From Lates calcarifer (Eukaryota; Chordata; Actinopteri; Centropomidae): 64,000 nt of DNA. The stretch lies in NCBI RefSeq assembly GCF_001640805.2, contig NC_066838.1, positions 16,515,506 through 16,579,505 of the forward strand, in the 5' to 3' direction. Position 1 is the first letter of the stretch; each line of letters begins with the position of its first letter. The notes beneath the pieces are model-generated. The model saw nothing but the letters and a program-made list of their open reading frames with translations. It was not told where the DNA came from and ran no database searches. The translations under genes were made by a program, and so were the position numbers. Positions 22,557 to 34,381 of the stretch are shown here, piece by piece.

Positions 22557-25500
22557 ATATACGCATATACGTGAGGGAGAGCTATGCAAATGGCCTGTGT
22601 GTATTCTGTTGTCAGTGCGGGGTCACTGGGGGCGACCTCCGGGAGACTTCACCTCTGAAACTGTGACAGACTTGACTTTAGGCCTCACTTTGTGTGTGGT
22701 GCTTAAGTCCAGGCCAGGGAGAGATAAACAGTTTGCCGTTTTATTTTTAGATCCCATATCCTCGATGTTTACTCACCTTCATTTTTACAGAAGAGAACTG
22801 GAGGTAGAAAAATACTTGATTGCTGTCACTGTCACTGGTGTTTACAGAAGCTTTTGCTTTGTTATTTTTCAGATTGTCTAGTGTTTGTAATACTTTTAGC
22901 CAGCCCTCCTTCACTGTGGGTGCTGTGAAATCTCTTCAACAACGTTATCTATGGCTGCCTTTATTTTTTTAAGTGACACTTCTTTATCTAGACTCGGATA
23001 GGGGGAAAACAGATCTCGATGCCTATCTGAGACGTCACGTGATAAACCACTGACTGGCTCTGATATAGCTTGTAGCCAGGTTATGGCTAGGGAGTTTCTT
23101 TGTGTAAATCGAGACTGTGGGTAGTTGGTCTCAGTAGGGTTTTTGTTTGATGGCATGCAGCCTAACTCTGTGCATTGACACAGACTGATAGCATTCTGGC
23201 AGTACACTGCAGTTCCTATAATGTCCCTCCCTAATTTGTGTGTTTGACAGTGTTGATTTTGAGTAAATTATCCCAATACTGTAAACGTAGTTCCTTTAGA
23301 AAAGAAGAAAAACACACATACAGACACTCTCTTCTCACTGGCTGTCCTGTAGTCATGCAGCTACTTCATTTCACACAAATCGCCTTGTATGCATTTCTTA
23401 AGATGTATCTTTTGGGGAAAATGTGGGTGGTTGACAAACTGTTGTGTTCCCACAATGAAATAAGAAGAGGCTGGACCTCGTTTTATTTATTTGATCTTTT
23501 ATGGATTATTTTCTGGAATTGTTCCGTTTTTATTTTTCTTGAGGTTGATGTGATGATTTAGTAGGTGACATATGATGGGCTGTGTTAGACGCACTGAAAC
23601 TTGTTGTTATGTGTATTTGTGTGGGATTGTGAGGTTCAGGTCTGTGTAAACAGGGAAGCCGCTCCGTTTCATCCAGACGTAGATTTCCCGTTTTGATGGA
23701 ACGGAACGGGACCCCCCCCCCTTCCCCGGTAGCCCGGTGTGTATTAATCTGCTGAACAGACACGTTAGAGGAAGCCATTTTGTGTGACAACCACAGGAAA
23801 AGCAAGACACCTAATCAGAAAAAGCTAGCAGTCACTATCTTTCACTGGGCACCTCCTTTATTCTAATTGATAATCAATGGTGCTGACCTTCCAGAGCTCC
23901 TTTTGAGGGAGTCTCTTCCTACGTGCTTACTGGAACCAATCCTGGCATCATAAAGGCTAGTATTGACAGGAAAAAACATCCTTCCAGCTTTTACTTCATT
24001 AAATTCCAGTCTGCATATAAAAGTGGCTATAGTAGATATTCTGTGTTTTTACATCCATACCTTTGTTGACCTGATACCTTTCACATCCTGCCAGGTAATA
24101 CTAATATGTGTGTATTTTTGTTGTTCTGGTTCATAGCCACAAGCAGAAGCACGTGTTTACCTCCTAGCCAGTCGCTCAAGGAGTTGCCCAGTGGAAGTCA
24201 TGGACAGTAGCAGTGTTTGTGTTAAGTTTTCTTTTCCATGTGTGTTTGAGTGAAATGGCTAAACCTCTCAGAGGTCTAACTGTCCTCCATCTAGATTTTG
24301 AGTTATTTTTTTTTTGTTTTTTGTTTTTTTTTTATTTTGTTTTCCAGCACTGATACATGAAACGTGATTTATAGTGACCTGGTTGTGAACAACTCACAGC
24401 TTCTTTTCTAGTTCTTGACGCCTAGTTGAGACACTGTGTATTATATTATTTTTCTTTATTGCTTTAAATTAAAAGCTAGATGGACTTATAGAAAAAAGCC
24501 AAATGGTTTTAGTTTGAGTGTTCAGGTGAAGATTCAGACCCAGAGGGACCTCTTAGGCCTCTCTGGATGACAGCGATATTCTTAGAGTCAGTATTTGGCT
24601 CTATACTCCACAATGTAGAATGAGCAGCTTCATCACACCATGTTCCAAAAAGATGGGTTTTCTATGACTGCTAGACAGCTTTGTCCACCAGATGACTCAG
24701 CAACGGGAGCAAATCAGTCTCTTGCTTTTATTTAAAACAGGAAACATTGTTATCAGTTGGTGATAAGGGCACGCTGACTAGTCTTGTTCCTGTTTGTCCT
24801 GTACATGGTCTCAGTCCAGACCGAGCCTGCTGCTCACTAAAAAGGCTTCGTTGTACCATAATCTCACCTGCTCTGATCCATTCTGTGCCAGTTTAAATGA
24901 AGGGACCAATCTTTGGCCATCTGACAAAACTGGCAGCCTTAAAGCTTCTTAATTTATTGCAGTGTTTTTTCACTCAAGTTTTCTTTTTTTTATAAGCAAA
25001 AATATTTAAATTGAAAAAAGTGCATATCAACATAATGATCATTGTAAATATTGTTGTGTGTAGTGTTTTAGAAATTCTATAAGGTCTTAAATCACTACAG
25101 ATGCTAGCATAAAGAACAAGGCTTTGGAGGGGTTTGGCTAGGGGGTTTATCTGGTGCCATTTTAAGTGCTAGTGAAGCTTACACAGAGACATCAATGTTT
25201 TTACATCACTGCTTCCCAGCACAGCCTTTTTTAAAAAAAAATAAAAATATCCTTATCCCATAAATTTTAGATTCCTCTCACAGTCTCTGAGGTGTTCTGC
25301 ATTCCAGAGGCCTCCACTGTACTTAATATGCTGGAACAGCAGGAGAGACTCGTCGCGGCAGACGTAGGCATCAGTCTACGGATTGCAGTTGGGCGTCCTT
25401 GTTGCCGTGTGTGACGTCTCTTTGATAGTGACAGCAGTTGGAGTAAGGTGTAGGTCAGTGGAAAGCACTGCAGGATAGCGATGTGTCAGCCAAAAAAACA

Positions 25501-25855
25501 AACAACCAAAAAAAAAAAAAAAACACCATATGCTTACAATGCAACGAAACCGAGGCACCCTAACCAGCGACACAATCTTCTCCAAAATCTACACAGATTC
25601 ATTTTTTTGTATGAAAGCTAACTACTTAGGAAAAAAAAGAAAAAGGATACAGATAAAGCTAAATTTAAAATCTATCTTCTCTGATTGTAAGGAGAGAAAT
25701 TCTCCTTGAACTGAAGCCATTTGAAGCCACTTGTCAAAACTTGATGTCAGCCTTATGTGGATCTGTTTGTGTATCGGCATATTATCTTTTGATTATTAAA
25801 ATTTGTATGATGGAGATTTTCTTTTATACCATCATTGTTATTGTCAAAGTACACC

Positions 25856-25861
25856 AATAAA
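25856..25861 (+). terminator. b4galt5: candidate polyadenylation signal AATAAA of b4galt5
   Basis: A canonical hexamer in an AT-rich context, with a GT-rich downstream element at about 25885-25921. Confidence 0.6.
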
Positions 25862-27318
25862 ACTTGTAAAGATACAGTATCTTTGTCCGTCTGCGTGTGT
25901 CCATCTGTGTGTGTGTCTGTTGAGCTCCATCCTCTTTCAGTGTGCTTCCTGGAACAGCTGTCTCTAACCAAGCATTTCCTGACAGTGGCTCTATTTTAAA
26001 TTCTCAAAAAAAAAAAAAAAAAATGTGGTTATTTTGTATTCTACAACTTCTGCAGCCCAAGTGTAAACACACATATACATGCACGCTTCCTGTAACAAGA
26101 TATTTGGTTTACACGTCATTTAATAAAATGCATGGTACAAGCTGGCCACAGAGCATGAGGCTGCCTGTGGAGGATTATACTGTGGGTTCAGCTGCTGTCA
26201 CTCTCTGTAGCCTGCAAGGACTTGTAAGAATGATAGTAGATTGGGAGATTGTTGTTGAGTGTGTCCAAGAGGATGTTATGCAAAAATGTAAAATATTTCT
26301 CTCATTAACTTAACATTATGATAAAAAAAAAAAAACTGTCCTCTAAAAATATCAATGTGAGGCGCCTTAACTAAATTTCCTCAGCCTGAGGACTGAATTC
26401 CTGCGTGAGCCACCCGTGGGCTTTTGCACTCTGAGCAGGGATATAGACAGCATCACGTCCTCTCTTAAACACTCTCGCCTAAACAGAAGATTATTGTCTG
26501 TGTTTCTGGCTCAGACACCACGGCTGTGGCTCTTGTGATCTGCAGCTGCTAACAAAATCCCAGCATCTTGGGAACAGATTTCTCAGTTTCAGTACACTTC
26601 TTTTAATAGTCCCACTTTTCACTCTTGTCACTCTGACTGCTGACTGTGTGTGTGTGTGGTGTGTGTGGTGTGTGTGTGCATCCGGCTCCTGAGACAAAGA
26701 AGATGCTTGTTGGGATTGTCCAGCCTGTCATCCAGAGAAAAAAAAAACAAGAGAACAGAATGAGACACTTTGACCAGAGGACGCTCAAGATTCATTGAAT
26801 CAGAGCAGCTCCAACCCTGTGGCGTTTAGCACATTAACTGCGCATCTCTGCTAGTTAACAGAAGTGACAGCTGATAATTTAATTATGCTCTCAGAGAGAG
26901 GAAATGCTAAGTGGCGGGGATGGGATATCTGCATGCGAGTTTAAATATATTCCACAGAATTTGTGCGCCATTTACCACAGTTTTCCTCAGCAAAACACCA
27001 GAAAAAAGGTGGCCGTGGCTGTAATTCACATGATGCATTGCATTTGAAAATATGCAAAAACACCTCCATTTATCCTCAGTAAAACTGCCCCTGCCTCTGT
27101 CCTGCTGTGTAGCAGTAGTTGCAGTGTGAGTGTGTGTGTGAGAGAGGCTTGGCAGTGGCACAGAGCCTGGCTGGAGTAGCCACATCTTAATGGAGTCTGG
27201 GAAACACAAGGCTTTGGTATGCTAACACCAGTGTCACTTAGCTGTCAGACACACACAGAGGGCAGCTCTTAGGATCTCAAGAGTTGTCTTGGCATGTGTA
27301 TACAACACACACCAGGCA

Positions 27319-27321
<3 letters not shown>

Positions 27322-27350
<29 letters not shown>
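27322..27350. repeat. (CA)n microsatellite
   Basis: About 14 CA units. Confidence 0.95.
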
Positions 27351-27355
<5 letters not shown>

Positions 27356-27618
27356 TCCGTCATTAATTCATCCACACGCACCCCCTTGAGTATTGTGCCA
27401 CTCAAAGGCTTTGATGTCATCAGTGGCGCCTTTGCCTTTGTGTGTCTGTTTCAGCGCGCCTCTCCCTACAGAGTGCCTTAAACTGGAAATCTGCATCAGG
27501 AAATAGCTGAATAACCGAATTTGTGTCTTTCACTGGTGCAGAATGGTGTCACACTCTTCATTCGCACTTCCCCTGTGCGCCTGTCTTTGTGTATGTGTGC
27601 GTAAATGTGTGTGCTCCA

Positions 27619-27620
<2 letters not shown>

Positions 27621-27659
<39 letters not shown>
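27621..27659. repeat. (GT)n microsatellite
   Basis: About 19 uninterrupted GT units. Confidence 0.95.
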
Positions 27660-27660
<1 letters not shown>

Positions 27661-28006
27661 TTCCTCTTAACATGGGCTGAGAAACAACCAGAGAGACATG
27701 CCCTTTAGCTTTCCACAATTCTGAGCTTTGTGTGTACTTTCTATATGATATATGTGCTGACATCATGCATTCAAGGGCCCATGCTCTCATTTCTGGTTAA
27801 ATCAGATGTTTGAGTAATAGAGAACAACAGTGCCTTACGGGATGTTGTCTGTGTGCATCTGTGTGTGTGCACATTTGCACAAGTCTCATGCATGTGCAAA
27901 AGCAAGAAGCCGAGGAGAGACGCCACAGTGCCCATGTGTGGACATCACATTAATTTGTAACATGGCTTGGTATTACGTAACTATTTGTAATGGTCTCAGG
28001 TATAAG

Positions 28007-28024
28007 CCCCCCCCCCCCCCCCCC
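28007..28024. repeat. poly-C tract
   Basis: Eighteen consecutive C. Confidence 0.9.
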
Positions 28025-28534
28025 GTTCTGCCGCGTCTTCTCTGGGTCACCGACAGGACAGTCCTTTGTGTGATACTGCCTCTCATGGGACGGCAGAGCA
28101 TCCAGCTGCTGCTGGGCCCTGGGGTTTTCAGCTCACACTGCTGCCATTCGTCCTGTCATTTAGAGTGTACTGGCTGTGTTGTGTTGTGTGCTCGCGCATA
28201 CGCAGTTCTGAGCAGACGTGTTGTTTTTTCCAGCTCCTGTTTTGACTCCAACCTTGCTTTCCTGTCAGGATGAGGAGGCCATAAACACATCTGCCTCCAC
28301 TTCTCACAGTCTTCATCCTCCTTGACACCGCTGTGCTCTCCGTGTCAGTGTCCATCCTTTGCTCTCCTGCCTGCCCTGCCCTTGTCACATCCCCCGTCTA
28401 TCAGCCTGAGTAATCCTCTCACCGTGCACTGACTGTCTCAGCCGTACTCATCCATTGTCTTGTCTTGACACCTTCTTACTGTGCTATTTTTTTTAAAGTT
28501 TCTCATCACACCTCATGCTCATGATCATCCTCCC

Positions 28535-28562
28535 CTCCTCCTCCTCCTCCTCCTCCTCCTCC
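28535..28562. repeat. (CTC)n trinucleotide repeat
   Basis: About nine CTC units. Confidence 0.95.
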
Positions 28563-30804
28563 CTCAGCCAACGTCATCTCCCCACACAGCAATATCTATA
28601 TTTGCCTTTGCCTGTGACCTCCACCCTCTCTATCTGCTCTGTATAGCCCCTCCAGCGTTTTTATTTTTGTATGTCTAGCCTCTGGTTTTCATTATGCTGT
28701 GATTGCTTCGTCCTGTTCTGGTTACTGAGAGATGTTGTCTTTAAAAAGTATGTGCTGATGCTGTACAGAGGACCTGCTGACGGCGCTCCAGTGGCGCAGG
28801 GTCAACTAATGTTTCCAGCCCATTTCACTCGGCTTCATTCATTATCATTGCGACTCACCTAACCTCTGACTTTACAAACACTTAAATATCCTCCACACTT
28901 TCACCTAATGACCCAGCTTATCATCTGACTGCCTCATGTGACTACAATCTTGTGAGCCGGTATGTTTTGCAACTTTAGTGAGATGTGCTACACTCATGCC
29001 ATTTTAATTGCATTCTTATCAAATGAGCTCAGTTTCCTTTACATAAGTCAGGGGTTTTGAACAAAAGAGAATTCCTCTAAAAAAAACTGCTTACTCTATG
29101 CAGTCACACCTCAGATTCCTCCAGCCAATATGCTGCGCAGCATATATTAATGATACATTTCTGGTCCCCATTACAGGCTGACAGCCAGTTAATCAGTGAG
29201 AGATGTTGCTGTCTTAAAGTATGTGCTGATATCCTGTGAAACCTGCAGACAGTGCAGCCTGACTATAGGCTTAGTCGTAATTCAAAATCCATTTGCTGTT
29301 CTAATTCTGTGATACTGATACAGAGGGGAATAAATGCAATGTAGCTTTTAGCAGTTCATTATTTTTAGGTTAACACTGTGACTTCTTGTCACATAGACAT
29401 CAATATAGGGAACTTTGGTTGCAGCTTTTGACCGCCAGCTATTTACTGTCAAGGGCGGGCTAGCCAAGTTTACCCTATTTAAAAACATAACTCAGTGCAG
29501 TTCTTCTTAGTCATTTTTTATCAATGTTTGTATCCCACAGCATGTCCATGAAAGACAGAAACATTTTTAAGATCCATTCAAAGATGACTAGAGTTGCATA
29601 CTGCTTATAGGATGTTGATATTCCCCAGTCCTTCTGGGATTACAGCAAATACTGCGACACATTAGATTCTGATCATTCTGATACCTGTAACCAAGTATAA
29701 AAACACAAACACCAAAAAATGGACGTTGATAAGGATGTTGATAAGGTCACAGGTTTTGGCACATTTTCTTTTCTGAAATATGCGGAATTAGAGGAATAAC
29801 AACATGAAGAAGGGGTTGACGTCATATTAATGGTTGAAACCAATAATTTTCCTGCTGTCGCTGCTATCATTTGTTTTTTTTTTTTACTGCTATCAAGCTG
29901 CTATCAAAATTTGTAACCCTGTCTAAATATTGTGGAGGCACATTCTCAGCTGCTATCAAAATGAAGTATGATAAAAATGTTTACATTGGCAATATCTTGT
30001 AACCAAACATTTGGTGTAACACCAGTATCTCTTCTCAGTTCCTCATAGATGATTTTCAGGTTTTTGTGCAGTTTGATTTGTTTGTGTGTTTTGAGATATT
30101 TCTGTATATTTATATTGGTTGTATTTATTCCCAATATCTCATATAGTTTTATAACAGTGTTATTATCTTTTCCTACTCATTGTGTGTATTTGTTGACACA
30201 CAATAAATGGGAGGGAAGTGTTGAGATAATGTTGACCACTGATAAAAACTTAAATAAATGTGGGACTGCTAACCATTAAACTATCGTATAAAATATCTCC
30301 ACAATATATCTCCAGAACAAACTGCAAATTAACTTCACAGGCTAGCTGCTGCATATAGTTCCTTACAAAGGGATAAATAAAGTTGTGTTGGAATGAATTG
30401 AACTGTCTTTCTCAGTTCATAGCTCACAACCCATATTATTTTTTTTAAAAAAGACCTTCCTCACAAAAATAGTGTCTAAAAACACTATACCAATTCTGAG
30501 CACAGCACTTGAGTGTTTTAGATTTTATTTCTCTTCCATCTACCTTGCCTTGTAATGTGTTGTCACTGTCCCCCAATGGTGAATTATGGAACTTCTCTGC
30601 AACTTGGAGCAATGCGGCAGGAAAAAAAAAAACTGTCAAAGCACAAATACATATATCATTTTAAACATGTGTAAAACAGGAGTTTACAAAAATGTAAATA
30701 GCACCAAGATGACATACAGTATTCTTTCAAAAAAGACCAGACAAGTGTCCACACAGAGGATGTTGAGTGTGCTGGTCAGTAGAAACCCGTAGCAGCATAT
30801 TAGT

Positions 30805-31237
30805 CCCATATCATTCACTTTGTTTTATTATTATTTCTCTAATACAAACAGTTTAACATCATAGCAATGCAGTCACTTCATATAAGTTAAAAAAAAGGTA
30901 AAATATGAAAACAAAACAATCATGATCAGAGGAAAAAACAAAATGCCCTATAGAATCAAATCTCAAGGGAAAATATTGCCCAGTTATACAACCATAGGTG
31001 TGTCTTTGTATTCTGTGCCTGCTTCTCCTCACCTCACTAAACTAAATACCCAGGACATCTGGAGGCACTGGGCTGGGGAGCTTATGGGAAATGACTTTCA
31101 CCGGTTCGGTTAATTTGCATCTGTGCAGATGGGATTTGCAAAAGAGAGAAGAGAAGCAGAGGACGTCACTTGAGCCTAATGAGAAGCACACATTAAAGTC
31201 TCTTTAAAAAAAAAAAAAAAATTCTGTAGCTCAGATG
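30805..31237 (-). other. emilin3: probable 3' UTR of emilin3
   Basis: Follows the stop codon on the minus strand. It contains a 15-base A run (plus strand 31206-31220). Candidate polyadenylation signals AATAAA (minus) lie at 30829-30824 and, further on, at 30529-30524. The nearer one is preferred only for economy. Confidence 0.45.
30824..30829 (-). terminator. emilin3: candidate polyadenylation signal of emilin3
   Basis: AATAAA on the minus strand, about 410 bases after the stop. A second AATAAA lies at 30524-30529. Confidence 0.4.
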
Positions 31238-32383
31238 CTACTGGTCTCCTTTTTGGTTGGCTGCCTCCTTGGCTGCATAGTCTTTGACCTCTCCTTTCAG
31301 CTGAGCTAGCTGTTCTGAATGCATGGCCAGGGTGCCGTTCACCTGGGCCAGGTATGAGTCCGAGTGTCTCTCAAGCTCCGCTCTGATCCTTTCCAGGTGC
31401 TCTGCCAGCTCTCCCAGGCTGCTACACTGGCCCTCTACCTGGCTCACTCTGCTGTCAACGTCCTTCACCTCTTTCTGCACTTCTATCGCTGTGCTCCTGC
31501 AGCCCTGCAGCTCCCCGGCCAGCCGTCTCTTCAAAGCCACCAGCTCTGCCTTCAGCTGGGCCAGCCGCCTTTCACCGGCCCCGAGGAGGGAGGCTTGGTG
31601 ACCCACTAGTTTGGTGATTCCTTGCACCTGGTTGACTAGCTGGTGCTCTCTCTGCTCCCAGGAGGCGTTAGCGTGGCCCACTTCGCTTGCAATGAAGCTA
31701 ATAGAGTCCTTTAGGCCCTTCAAAGTGCGGTTCACAGAGTTGATGTTGACTTTCAGCAGGGTGATCTCTCCCTGGACAGAGCCTTCTGTGTCCTCCTGGG
31801 CGATCCTGAAGAGCAGATTCTGCAGGGTGTTGTTTAGGCGGTCCAGCTGGTTAGAGTGTGTGTCCAAGCGGTCTGTCATCTTCTTCTCCATCCCATCACA
31901 CTCCTCCTCCACTTCAGTGATGCTGACACCCCCTGCTGGCGGGGTGGAGGGCGAGCAGGAGGAGGTGCAGAGGAGCTCCAGGTCTATCAACTGTTTCTGA
32001 ATGCCGTCCAGGTCTCCCTCCACCCTCCTCCTCACGGACTCGATCTCTGTCTCCAGTGCTGGGACCACCTGGCCCTCTAGGAGCGCAGGGGCCGTGGCAT
32101 TGCTCAGCTCCTCCACGGCCACAAACACTCTCTCCTCCAGGGTCTTCAGCTTGTCTTCCAGCATGGTCTTGAAGCCATCCAGACTGCCGGGGAGCCCTCC
32201 TGGTCCGTCAGGCCCACCCTCGGTAGCGTTCAGGCGGCCCTCTATGTCCACCAGGCGCGTCTCGATCAGCGTCTCCACGTGGATGCTCTGGTCAGTGAGG
32301 GCATTCTGGAGTTGTCTCTGAGATTCTGTCAAACCTTTCACTGAATCCTCCAGCAGCAGCACACGCTGGGACAGACTGTTTAC
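31238..32383 (-). CDS. emilin3: emilin3 exon 6 (coiled coil, C-terminus and stop)
   Basis: The acceptor is GATTATTGCAG. 381 codons plus TAG (31240-31238). Starts VNSLSQRVLLLEDSVKGLTE and ends KDYAAKEAANQKGDQ. Leucine heptads predominate; N-glycosylation sequons include NAT, NNT and NGT types. No collagenous repeat and no C1q domain follow before the stop. GC-rich compared with the flanking introns, as expected of coding DNA. Confidence 0.95.
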   Translation of the reverse strand, partial: VNSLSQRVLLLEDSVKGLTESQRQLQNALTDQSIHVETLIETRLVDIEGRLNATEGGPDGPGGLPGSLDGFKTMLEDKLKTLEERVFVAVEELSNATAPALLEGQVVPALETEIESVRRRVEGDLDGIQKQLIDLELLCTSSCSPSTPPAGGVSITEVEEECDGMEKKMTDRLDTHSNQLDRLNNTLQNLLFRIAQEDTEGSVQGEITLLKVNINSVNRTLKGLKDSISFIASEVGHANASWEQREHQLVNQVQGITKLVGHQASLLGAGERRLAQLKAELVALKRRLAGELQGCRSTAIEVQKEVKDVDSRVSQVEGQCSSLGELAEHLERIRAELERHSDSYLAQVNGTLAMHSEQLAQLKGEVKDYAAKEAANQKGDQ

Positions 32384-34349
32384 CTGCAATAATCAATAAC
32401 TTATTAGTTCATTAGTCAACTCAGTAATTGTCCACAGTCTGTAGATGTTGCCCTTTAAGTAGCATAGTCTGAAATGTACAGTATTTGCTTAAAGGAATTT
32501 ATGTATTTACTTGAATAATTCTGGGAGGTGTACATATTTGCTTTCTTGTTGAAAGTTAGATCAATATCATTTCATGTTTGAGCAGCAACAACAGCCAGGA
32601 GCTAGAGCCAGGGGACTGGTTAGCTTAGCATGGAAACAAGAAACAGCTAGCCTGGCTCTGCCTAATTTACCTTTGGGCAGAGTCTGTATTGAAATCACAC
32701 TTGTAAATTAATTTAGATGCTGTTAACTTGACAAAGTGGATGTATTTACTGATCCTATCACAATCGCATCTATGTCATACCTGTCCACAGCAGCTCTCAG
32801 TCAGAGTTAGGCCCTGGATCTGAGCCTGCAAGGAGCCCAACTCTTCCCTGAGCCCAGTCTCCCTTCCATCCAGAGACTGCTGCATCTGTTCCTGGCCGTC
32901 CATGTGCTCCCTGTGGCACTGCTTCTGCACCTCCCCGATCTTCTTGTCGCAGTGGTCCTCCAGACCAGTCAGACGGCGCTCAAAGCCGTCCAGGATCTCA
33001 GCCCGCACGCCAGCCAGCTTGGCGTCCAGGATCTCGTCGATTTGAATGGTAGAGCCGGGGATGGGCCTGCCTCTGGCTCCCTCCAGCAGCTTCTTCAGCT
33101 GGCCATCATGACCCAGGACCATTCCCTGAAGACACATGCAGGTGAGAGGAAGAAAAAAGTAGTATAATAAAAAAAGGAGAGGATTTGATCAAGATGTACA
33201 GTTATATTGAATTGATCTTTCTACAACAACGGTACCTGAATCTCCTCTAAGATGTGAGTCTTGGCTCGGAGCTCATCCCTCACTTCTGTCACTCTCCCTG
33301 CTAAGTCTCCAAATCCAGTGAAGCTTTCTCCTCCATCCAGTCCATCAGGAGTCCCATCCGGGATCACCCCAAATCCCACGGTGGAGTCAGGCACGCGGGC
33401 GCCGTTAGGCAGCAGAGACACAAGGATCTTGTTGGTATCCTCTCGCAGGGACGTGCGCAGTCGCTCCTCGAGGCCCGCCACCACCCCGTTGAGAGTGTCT
33501 AGACCCTGGGTGAGGCGACGCAGATCCTCCTCCATACGGTCCAAACGTTCACCAGTCACTCCAGAAATCCCAAATTTGTTTCCTGTTTTTCCAAGAATAA
33601 AACAGAAATGAGAAAGAGTGGTTTTTGAGAACACACACTAGCATGCACACACAGCAGTAGTGTAAGTTTAAACCCAAGGGCTTCACAATAAATCAGTTGA
33701 CGTCTGTTCTCACCATAGTTTGGTCTTCCACCTCCAGCAGGCAATTGTCCTGTGGGTATTGGTCTGTGGTCAGGCACACTGGGGATAGGTCTGCCTGGCT
33801 CCAGCTGTCCTCCTCCAGGCCTCTGGTCCACTGGTGGTCTAGGGCCATGGGGGAAGCCCTTCATCCCTGGACGATGGGGCATACCAGAACCCTTGAAAGG
33901 CGGCATCATCACGTCGGGCAGTGATGTGGGTCCATCATAGCAGTTTTCTCCAGAGTAGCCGGGACAACATCTCCACTCCAGCTCAGTCACCGTCTTAAAA
34001 CCCACTTTGTACTTTGGTTTGTAGAAAGTCCTGTACCTGAAGGAATCATTAAAAAATATGTATCAGAGAAGAAGAGTGTGTTACAATTGCTGGGTCAGAG
34101 TTTATCAGAAGTGCTGCATTAGTTTTTACTAATTAGGAGCATGGAGTCAGGACAGAGGATGGAAAGATGGGGGGTGCTGAGCAGAGATAAAGGGATGAAT
34201 TTGTTCTCTATGGGATTAAACATGGATTAGAGGGAGATTAGGAGATTAAGATAAGTGTAGTGTAAATGATGTGGCATCAGAGGATTGAACCAGGGTCAGC
34301 ATCAAACTTCAGTGTTGTATAAGCTGAATTGTCTCTCTCTCACACACAA

Positions 34350-34381
<32 letters not shown>

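Larger units (their letters stand above)
21461..25880 (+). other. b4galt5: probable 3' UTR of b4galt5
   Basis: Follows the stop codon. B4GALT5 transcripts in mammals also have a 3' UTR of several kilobases. The best end is AATAAA at 25856-25861, followed within 60 bases by GT-rich text (GTCTGCGTGTGTCCATCTGT), as expected of a cleavage/polyadenylation site. An alternative AATAAA lies at 25240-25245. The tract includes (CA)n at 21995, (GT)n at 22516 and long T/A-rich runs. Open frames inside it lack codon structure and are driven by the repeats. Confidence 0.55.
25881..30520. other. intergenic region between convergent b4galt5 and emilin3
   Basis: No supported coding exon. It contains poly-A (26008-26024), a GTG-rich tract (26643-26678), (CA)n at 27322, (GT)n at 27621, poly-C at 28007, (CTC)n at 28535 and a possible retroelement tail near 30363 (GGGATAAATAAAGTTGTGTT). 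The longest open frames here run through the microsatellites and show no protein family. Confidence 0.6.

Noticed and set aside
22456..22881. 141-codon plus-strand frame after b4galt5
   Set aside because: Driven by a (GT)n repeat giving alternating Cys-Val; lies in the probable 3' UTR.
27830..28273. 147-codon plus-strand frame
   Set aside because: Runs through a TG tract and an 18-base poly-C (giving poly-Pro); Cys-rich chance composition, no family match.
31323..32321. Plus-strand open frames of up to 129 codons opposite emilin3 exon 6
   Set aside because: They are antisense shadows of the GC-rich coiled-coil coding exon; the minus-strand frame is the one with family similarity and splice borders.
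33261..33611. Plus-strand 116-codon frame opposite emilin3 exon 4
   Set aside because: Antisense shadow; Arg/Ser-rich composition is the mirror of the minus-strand coding frame.
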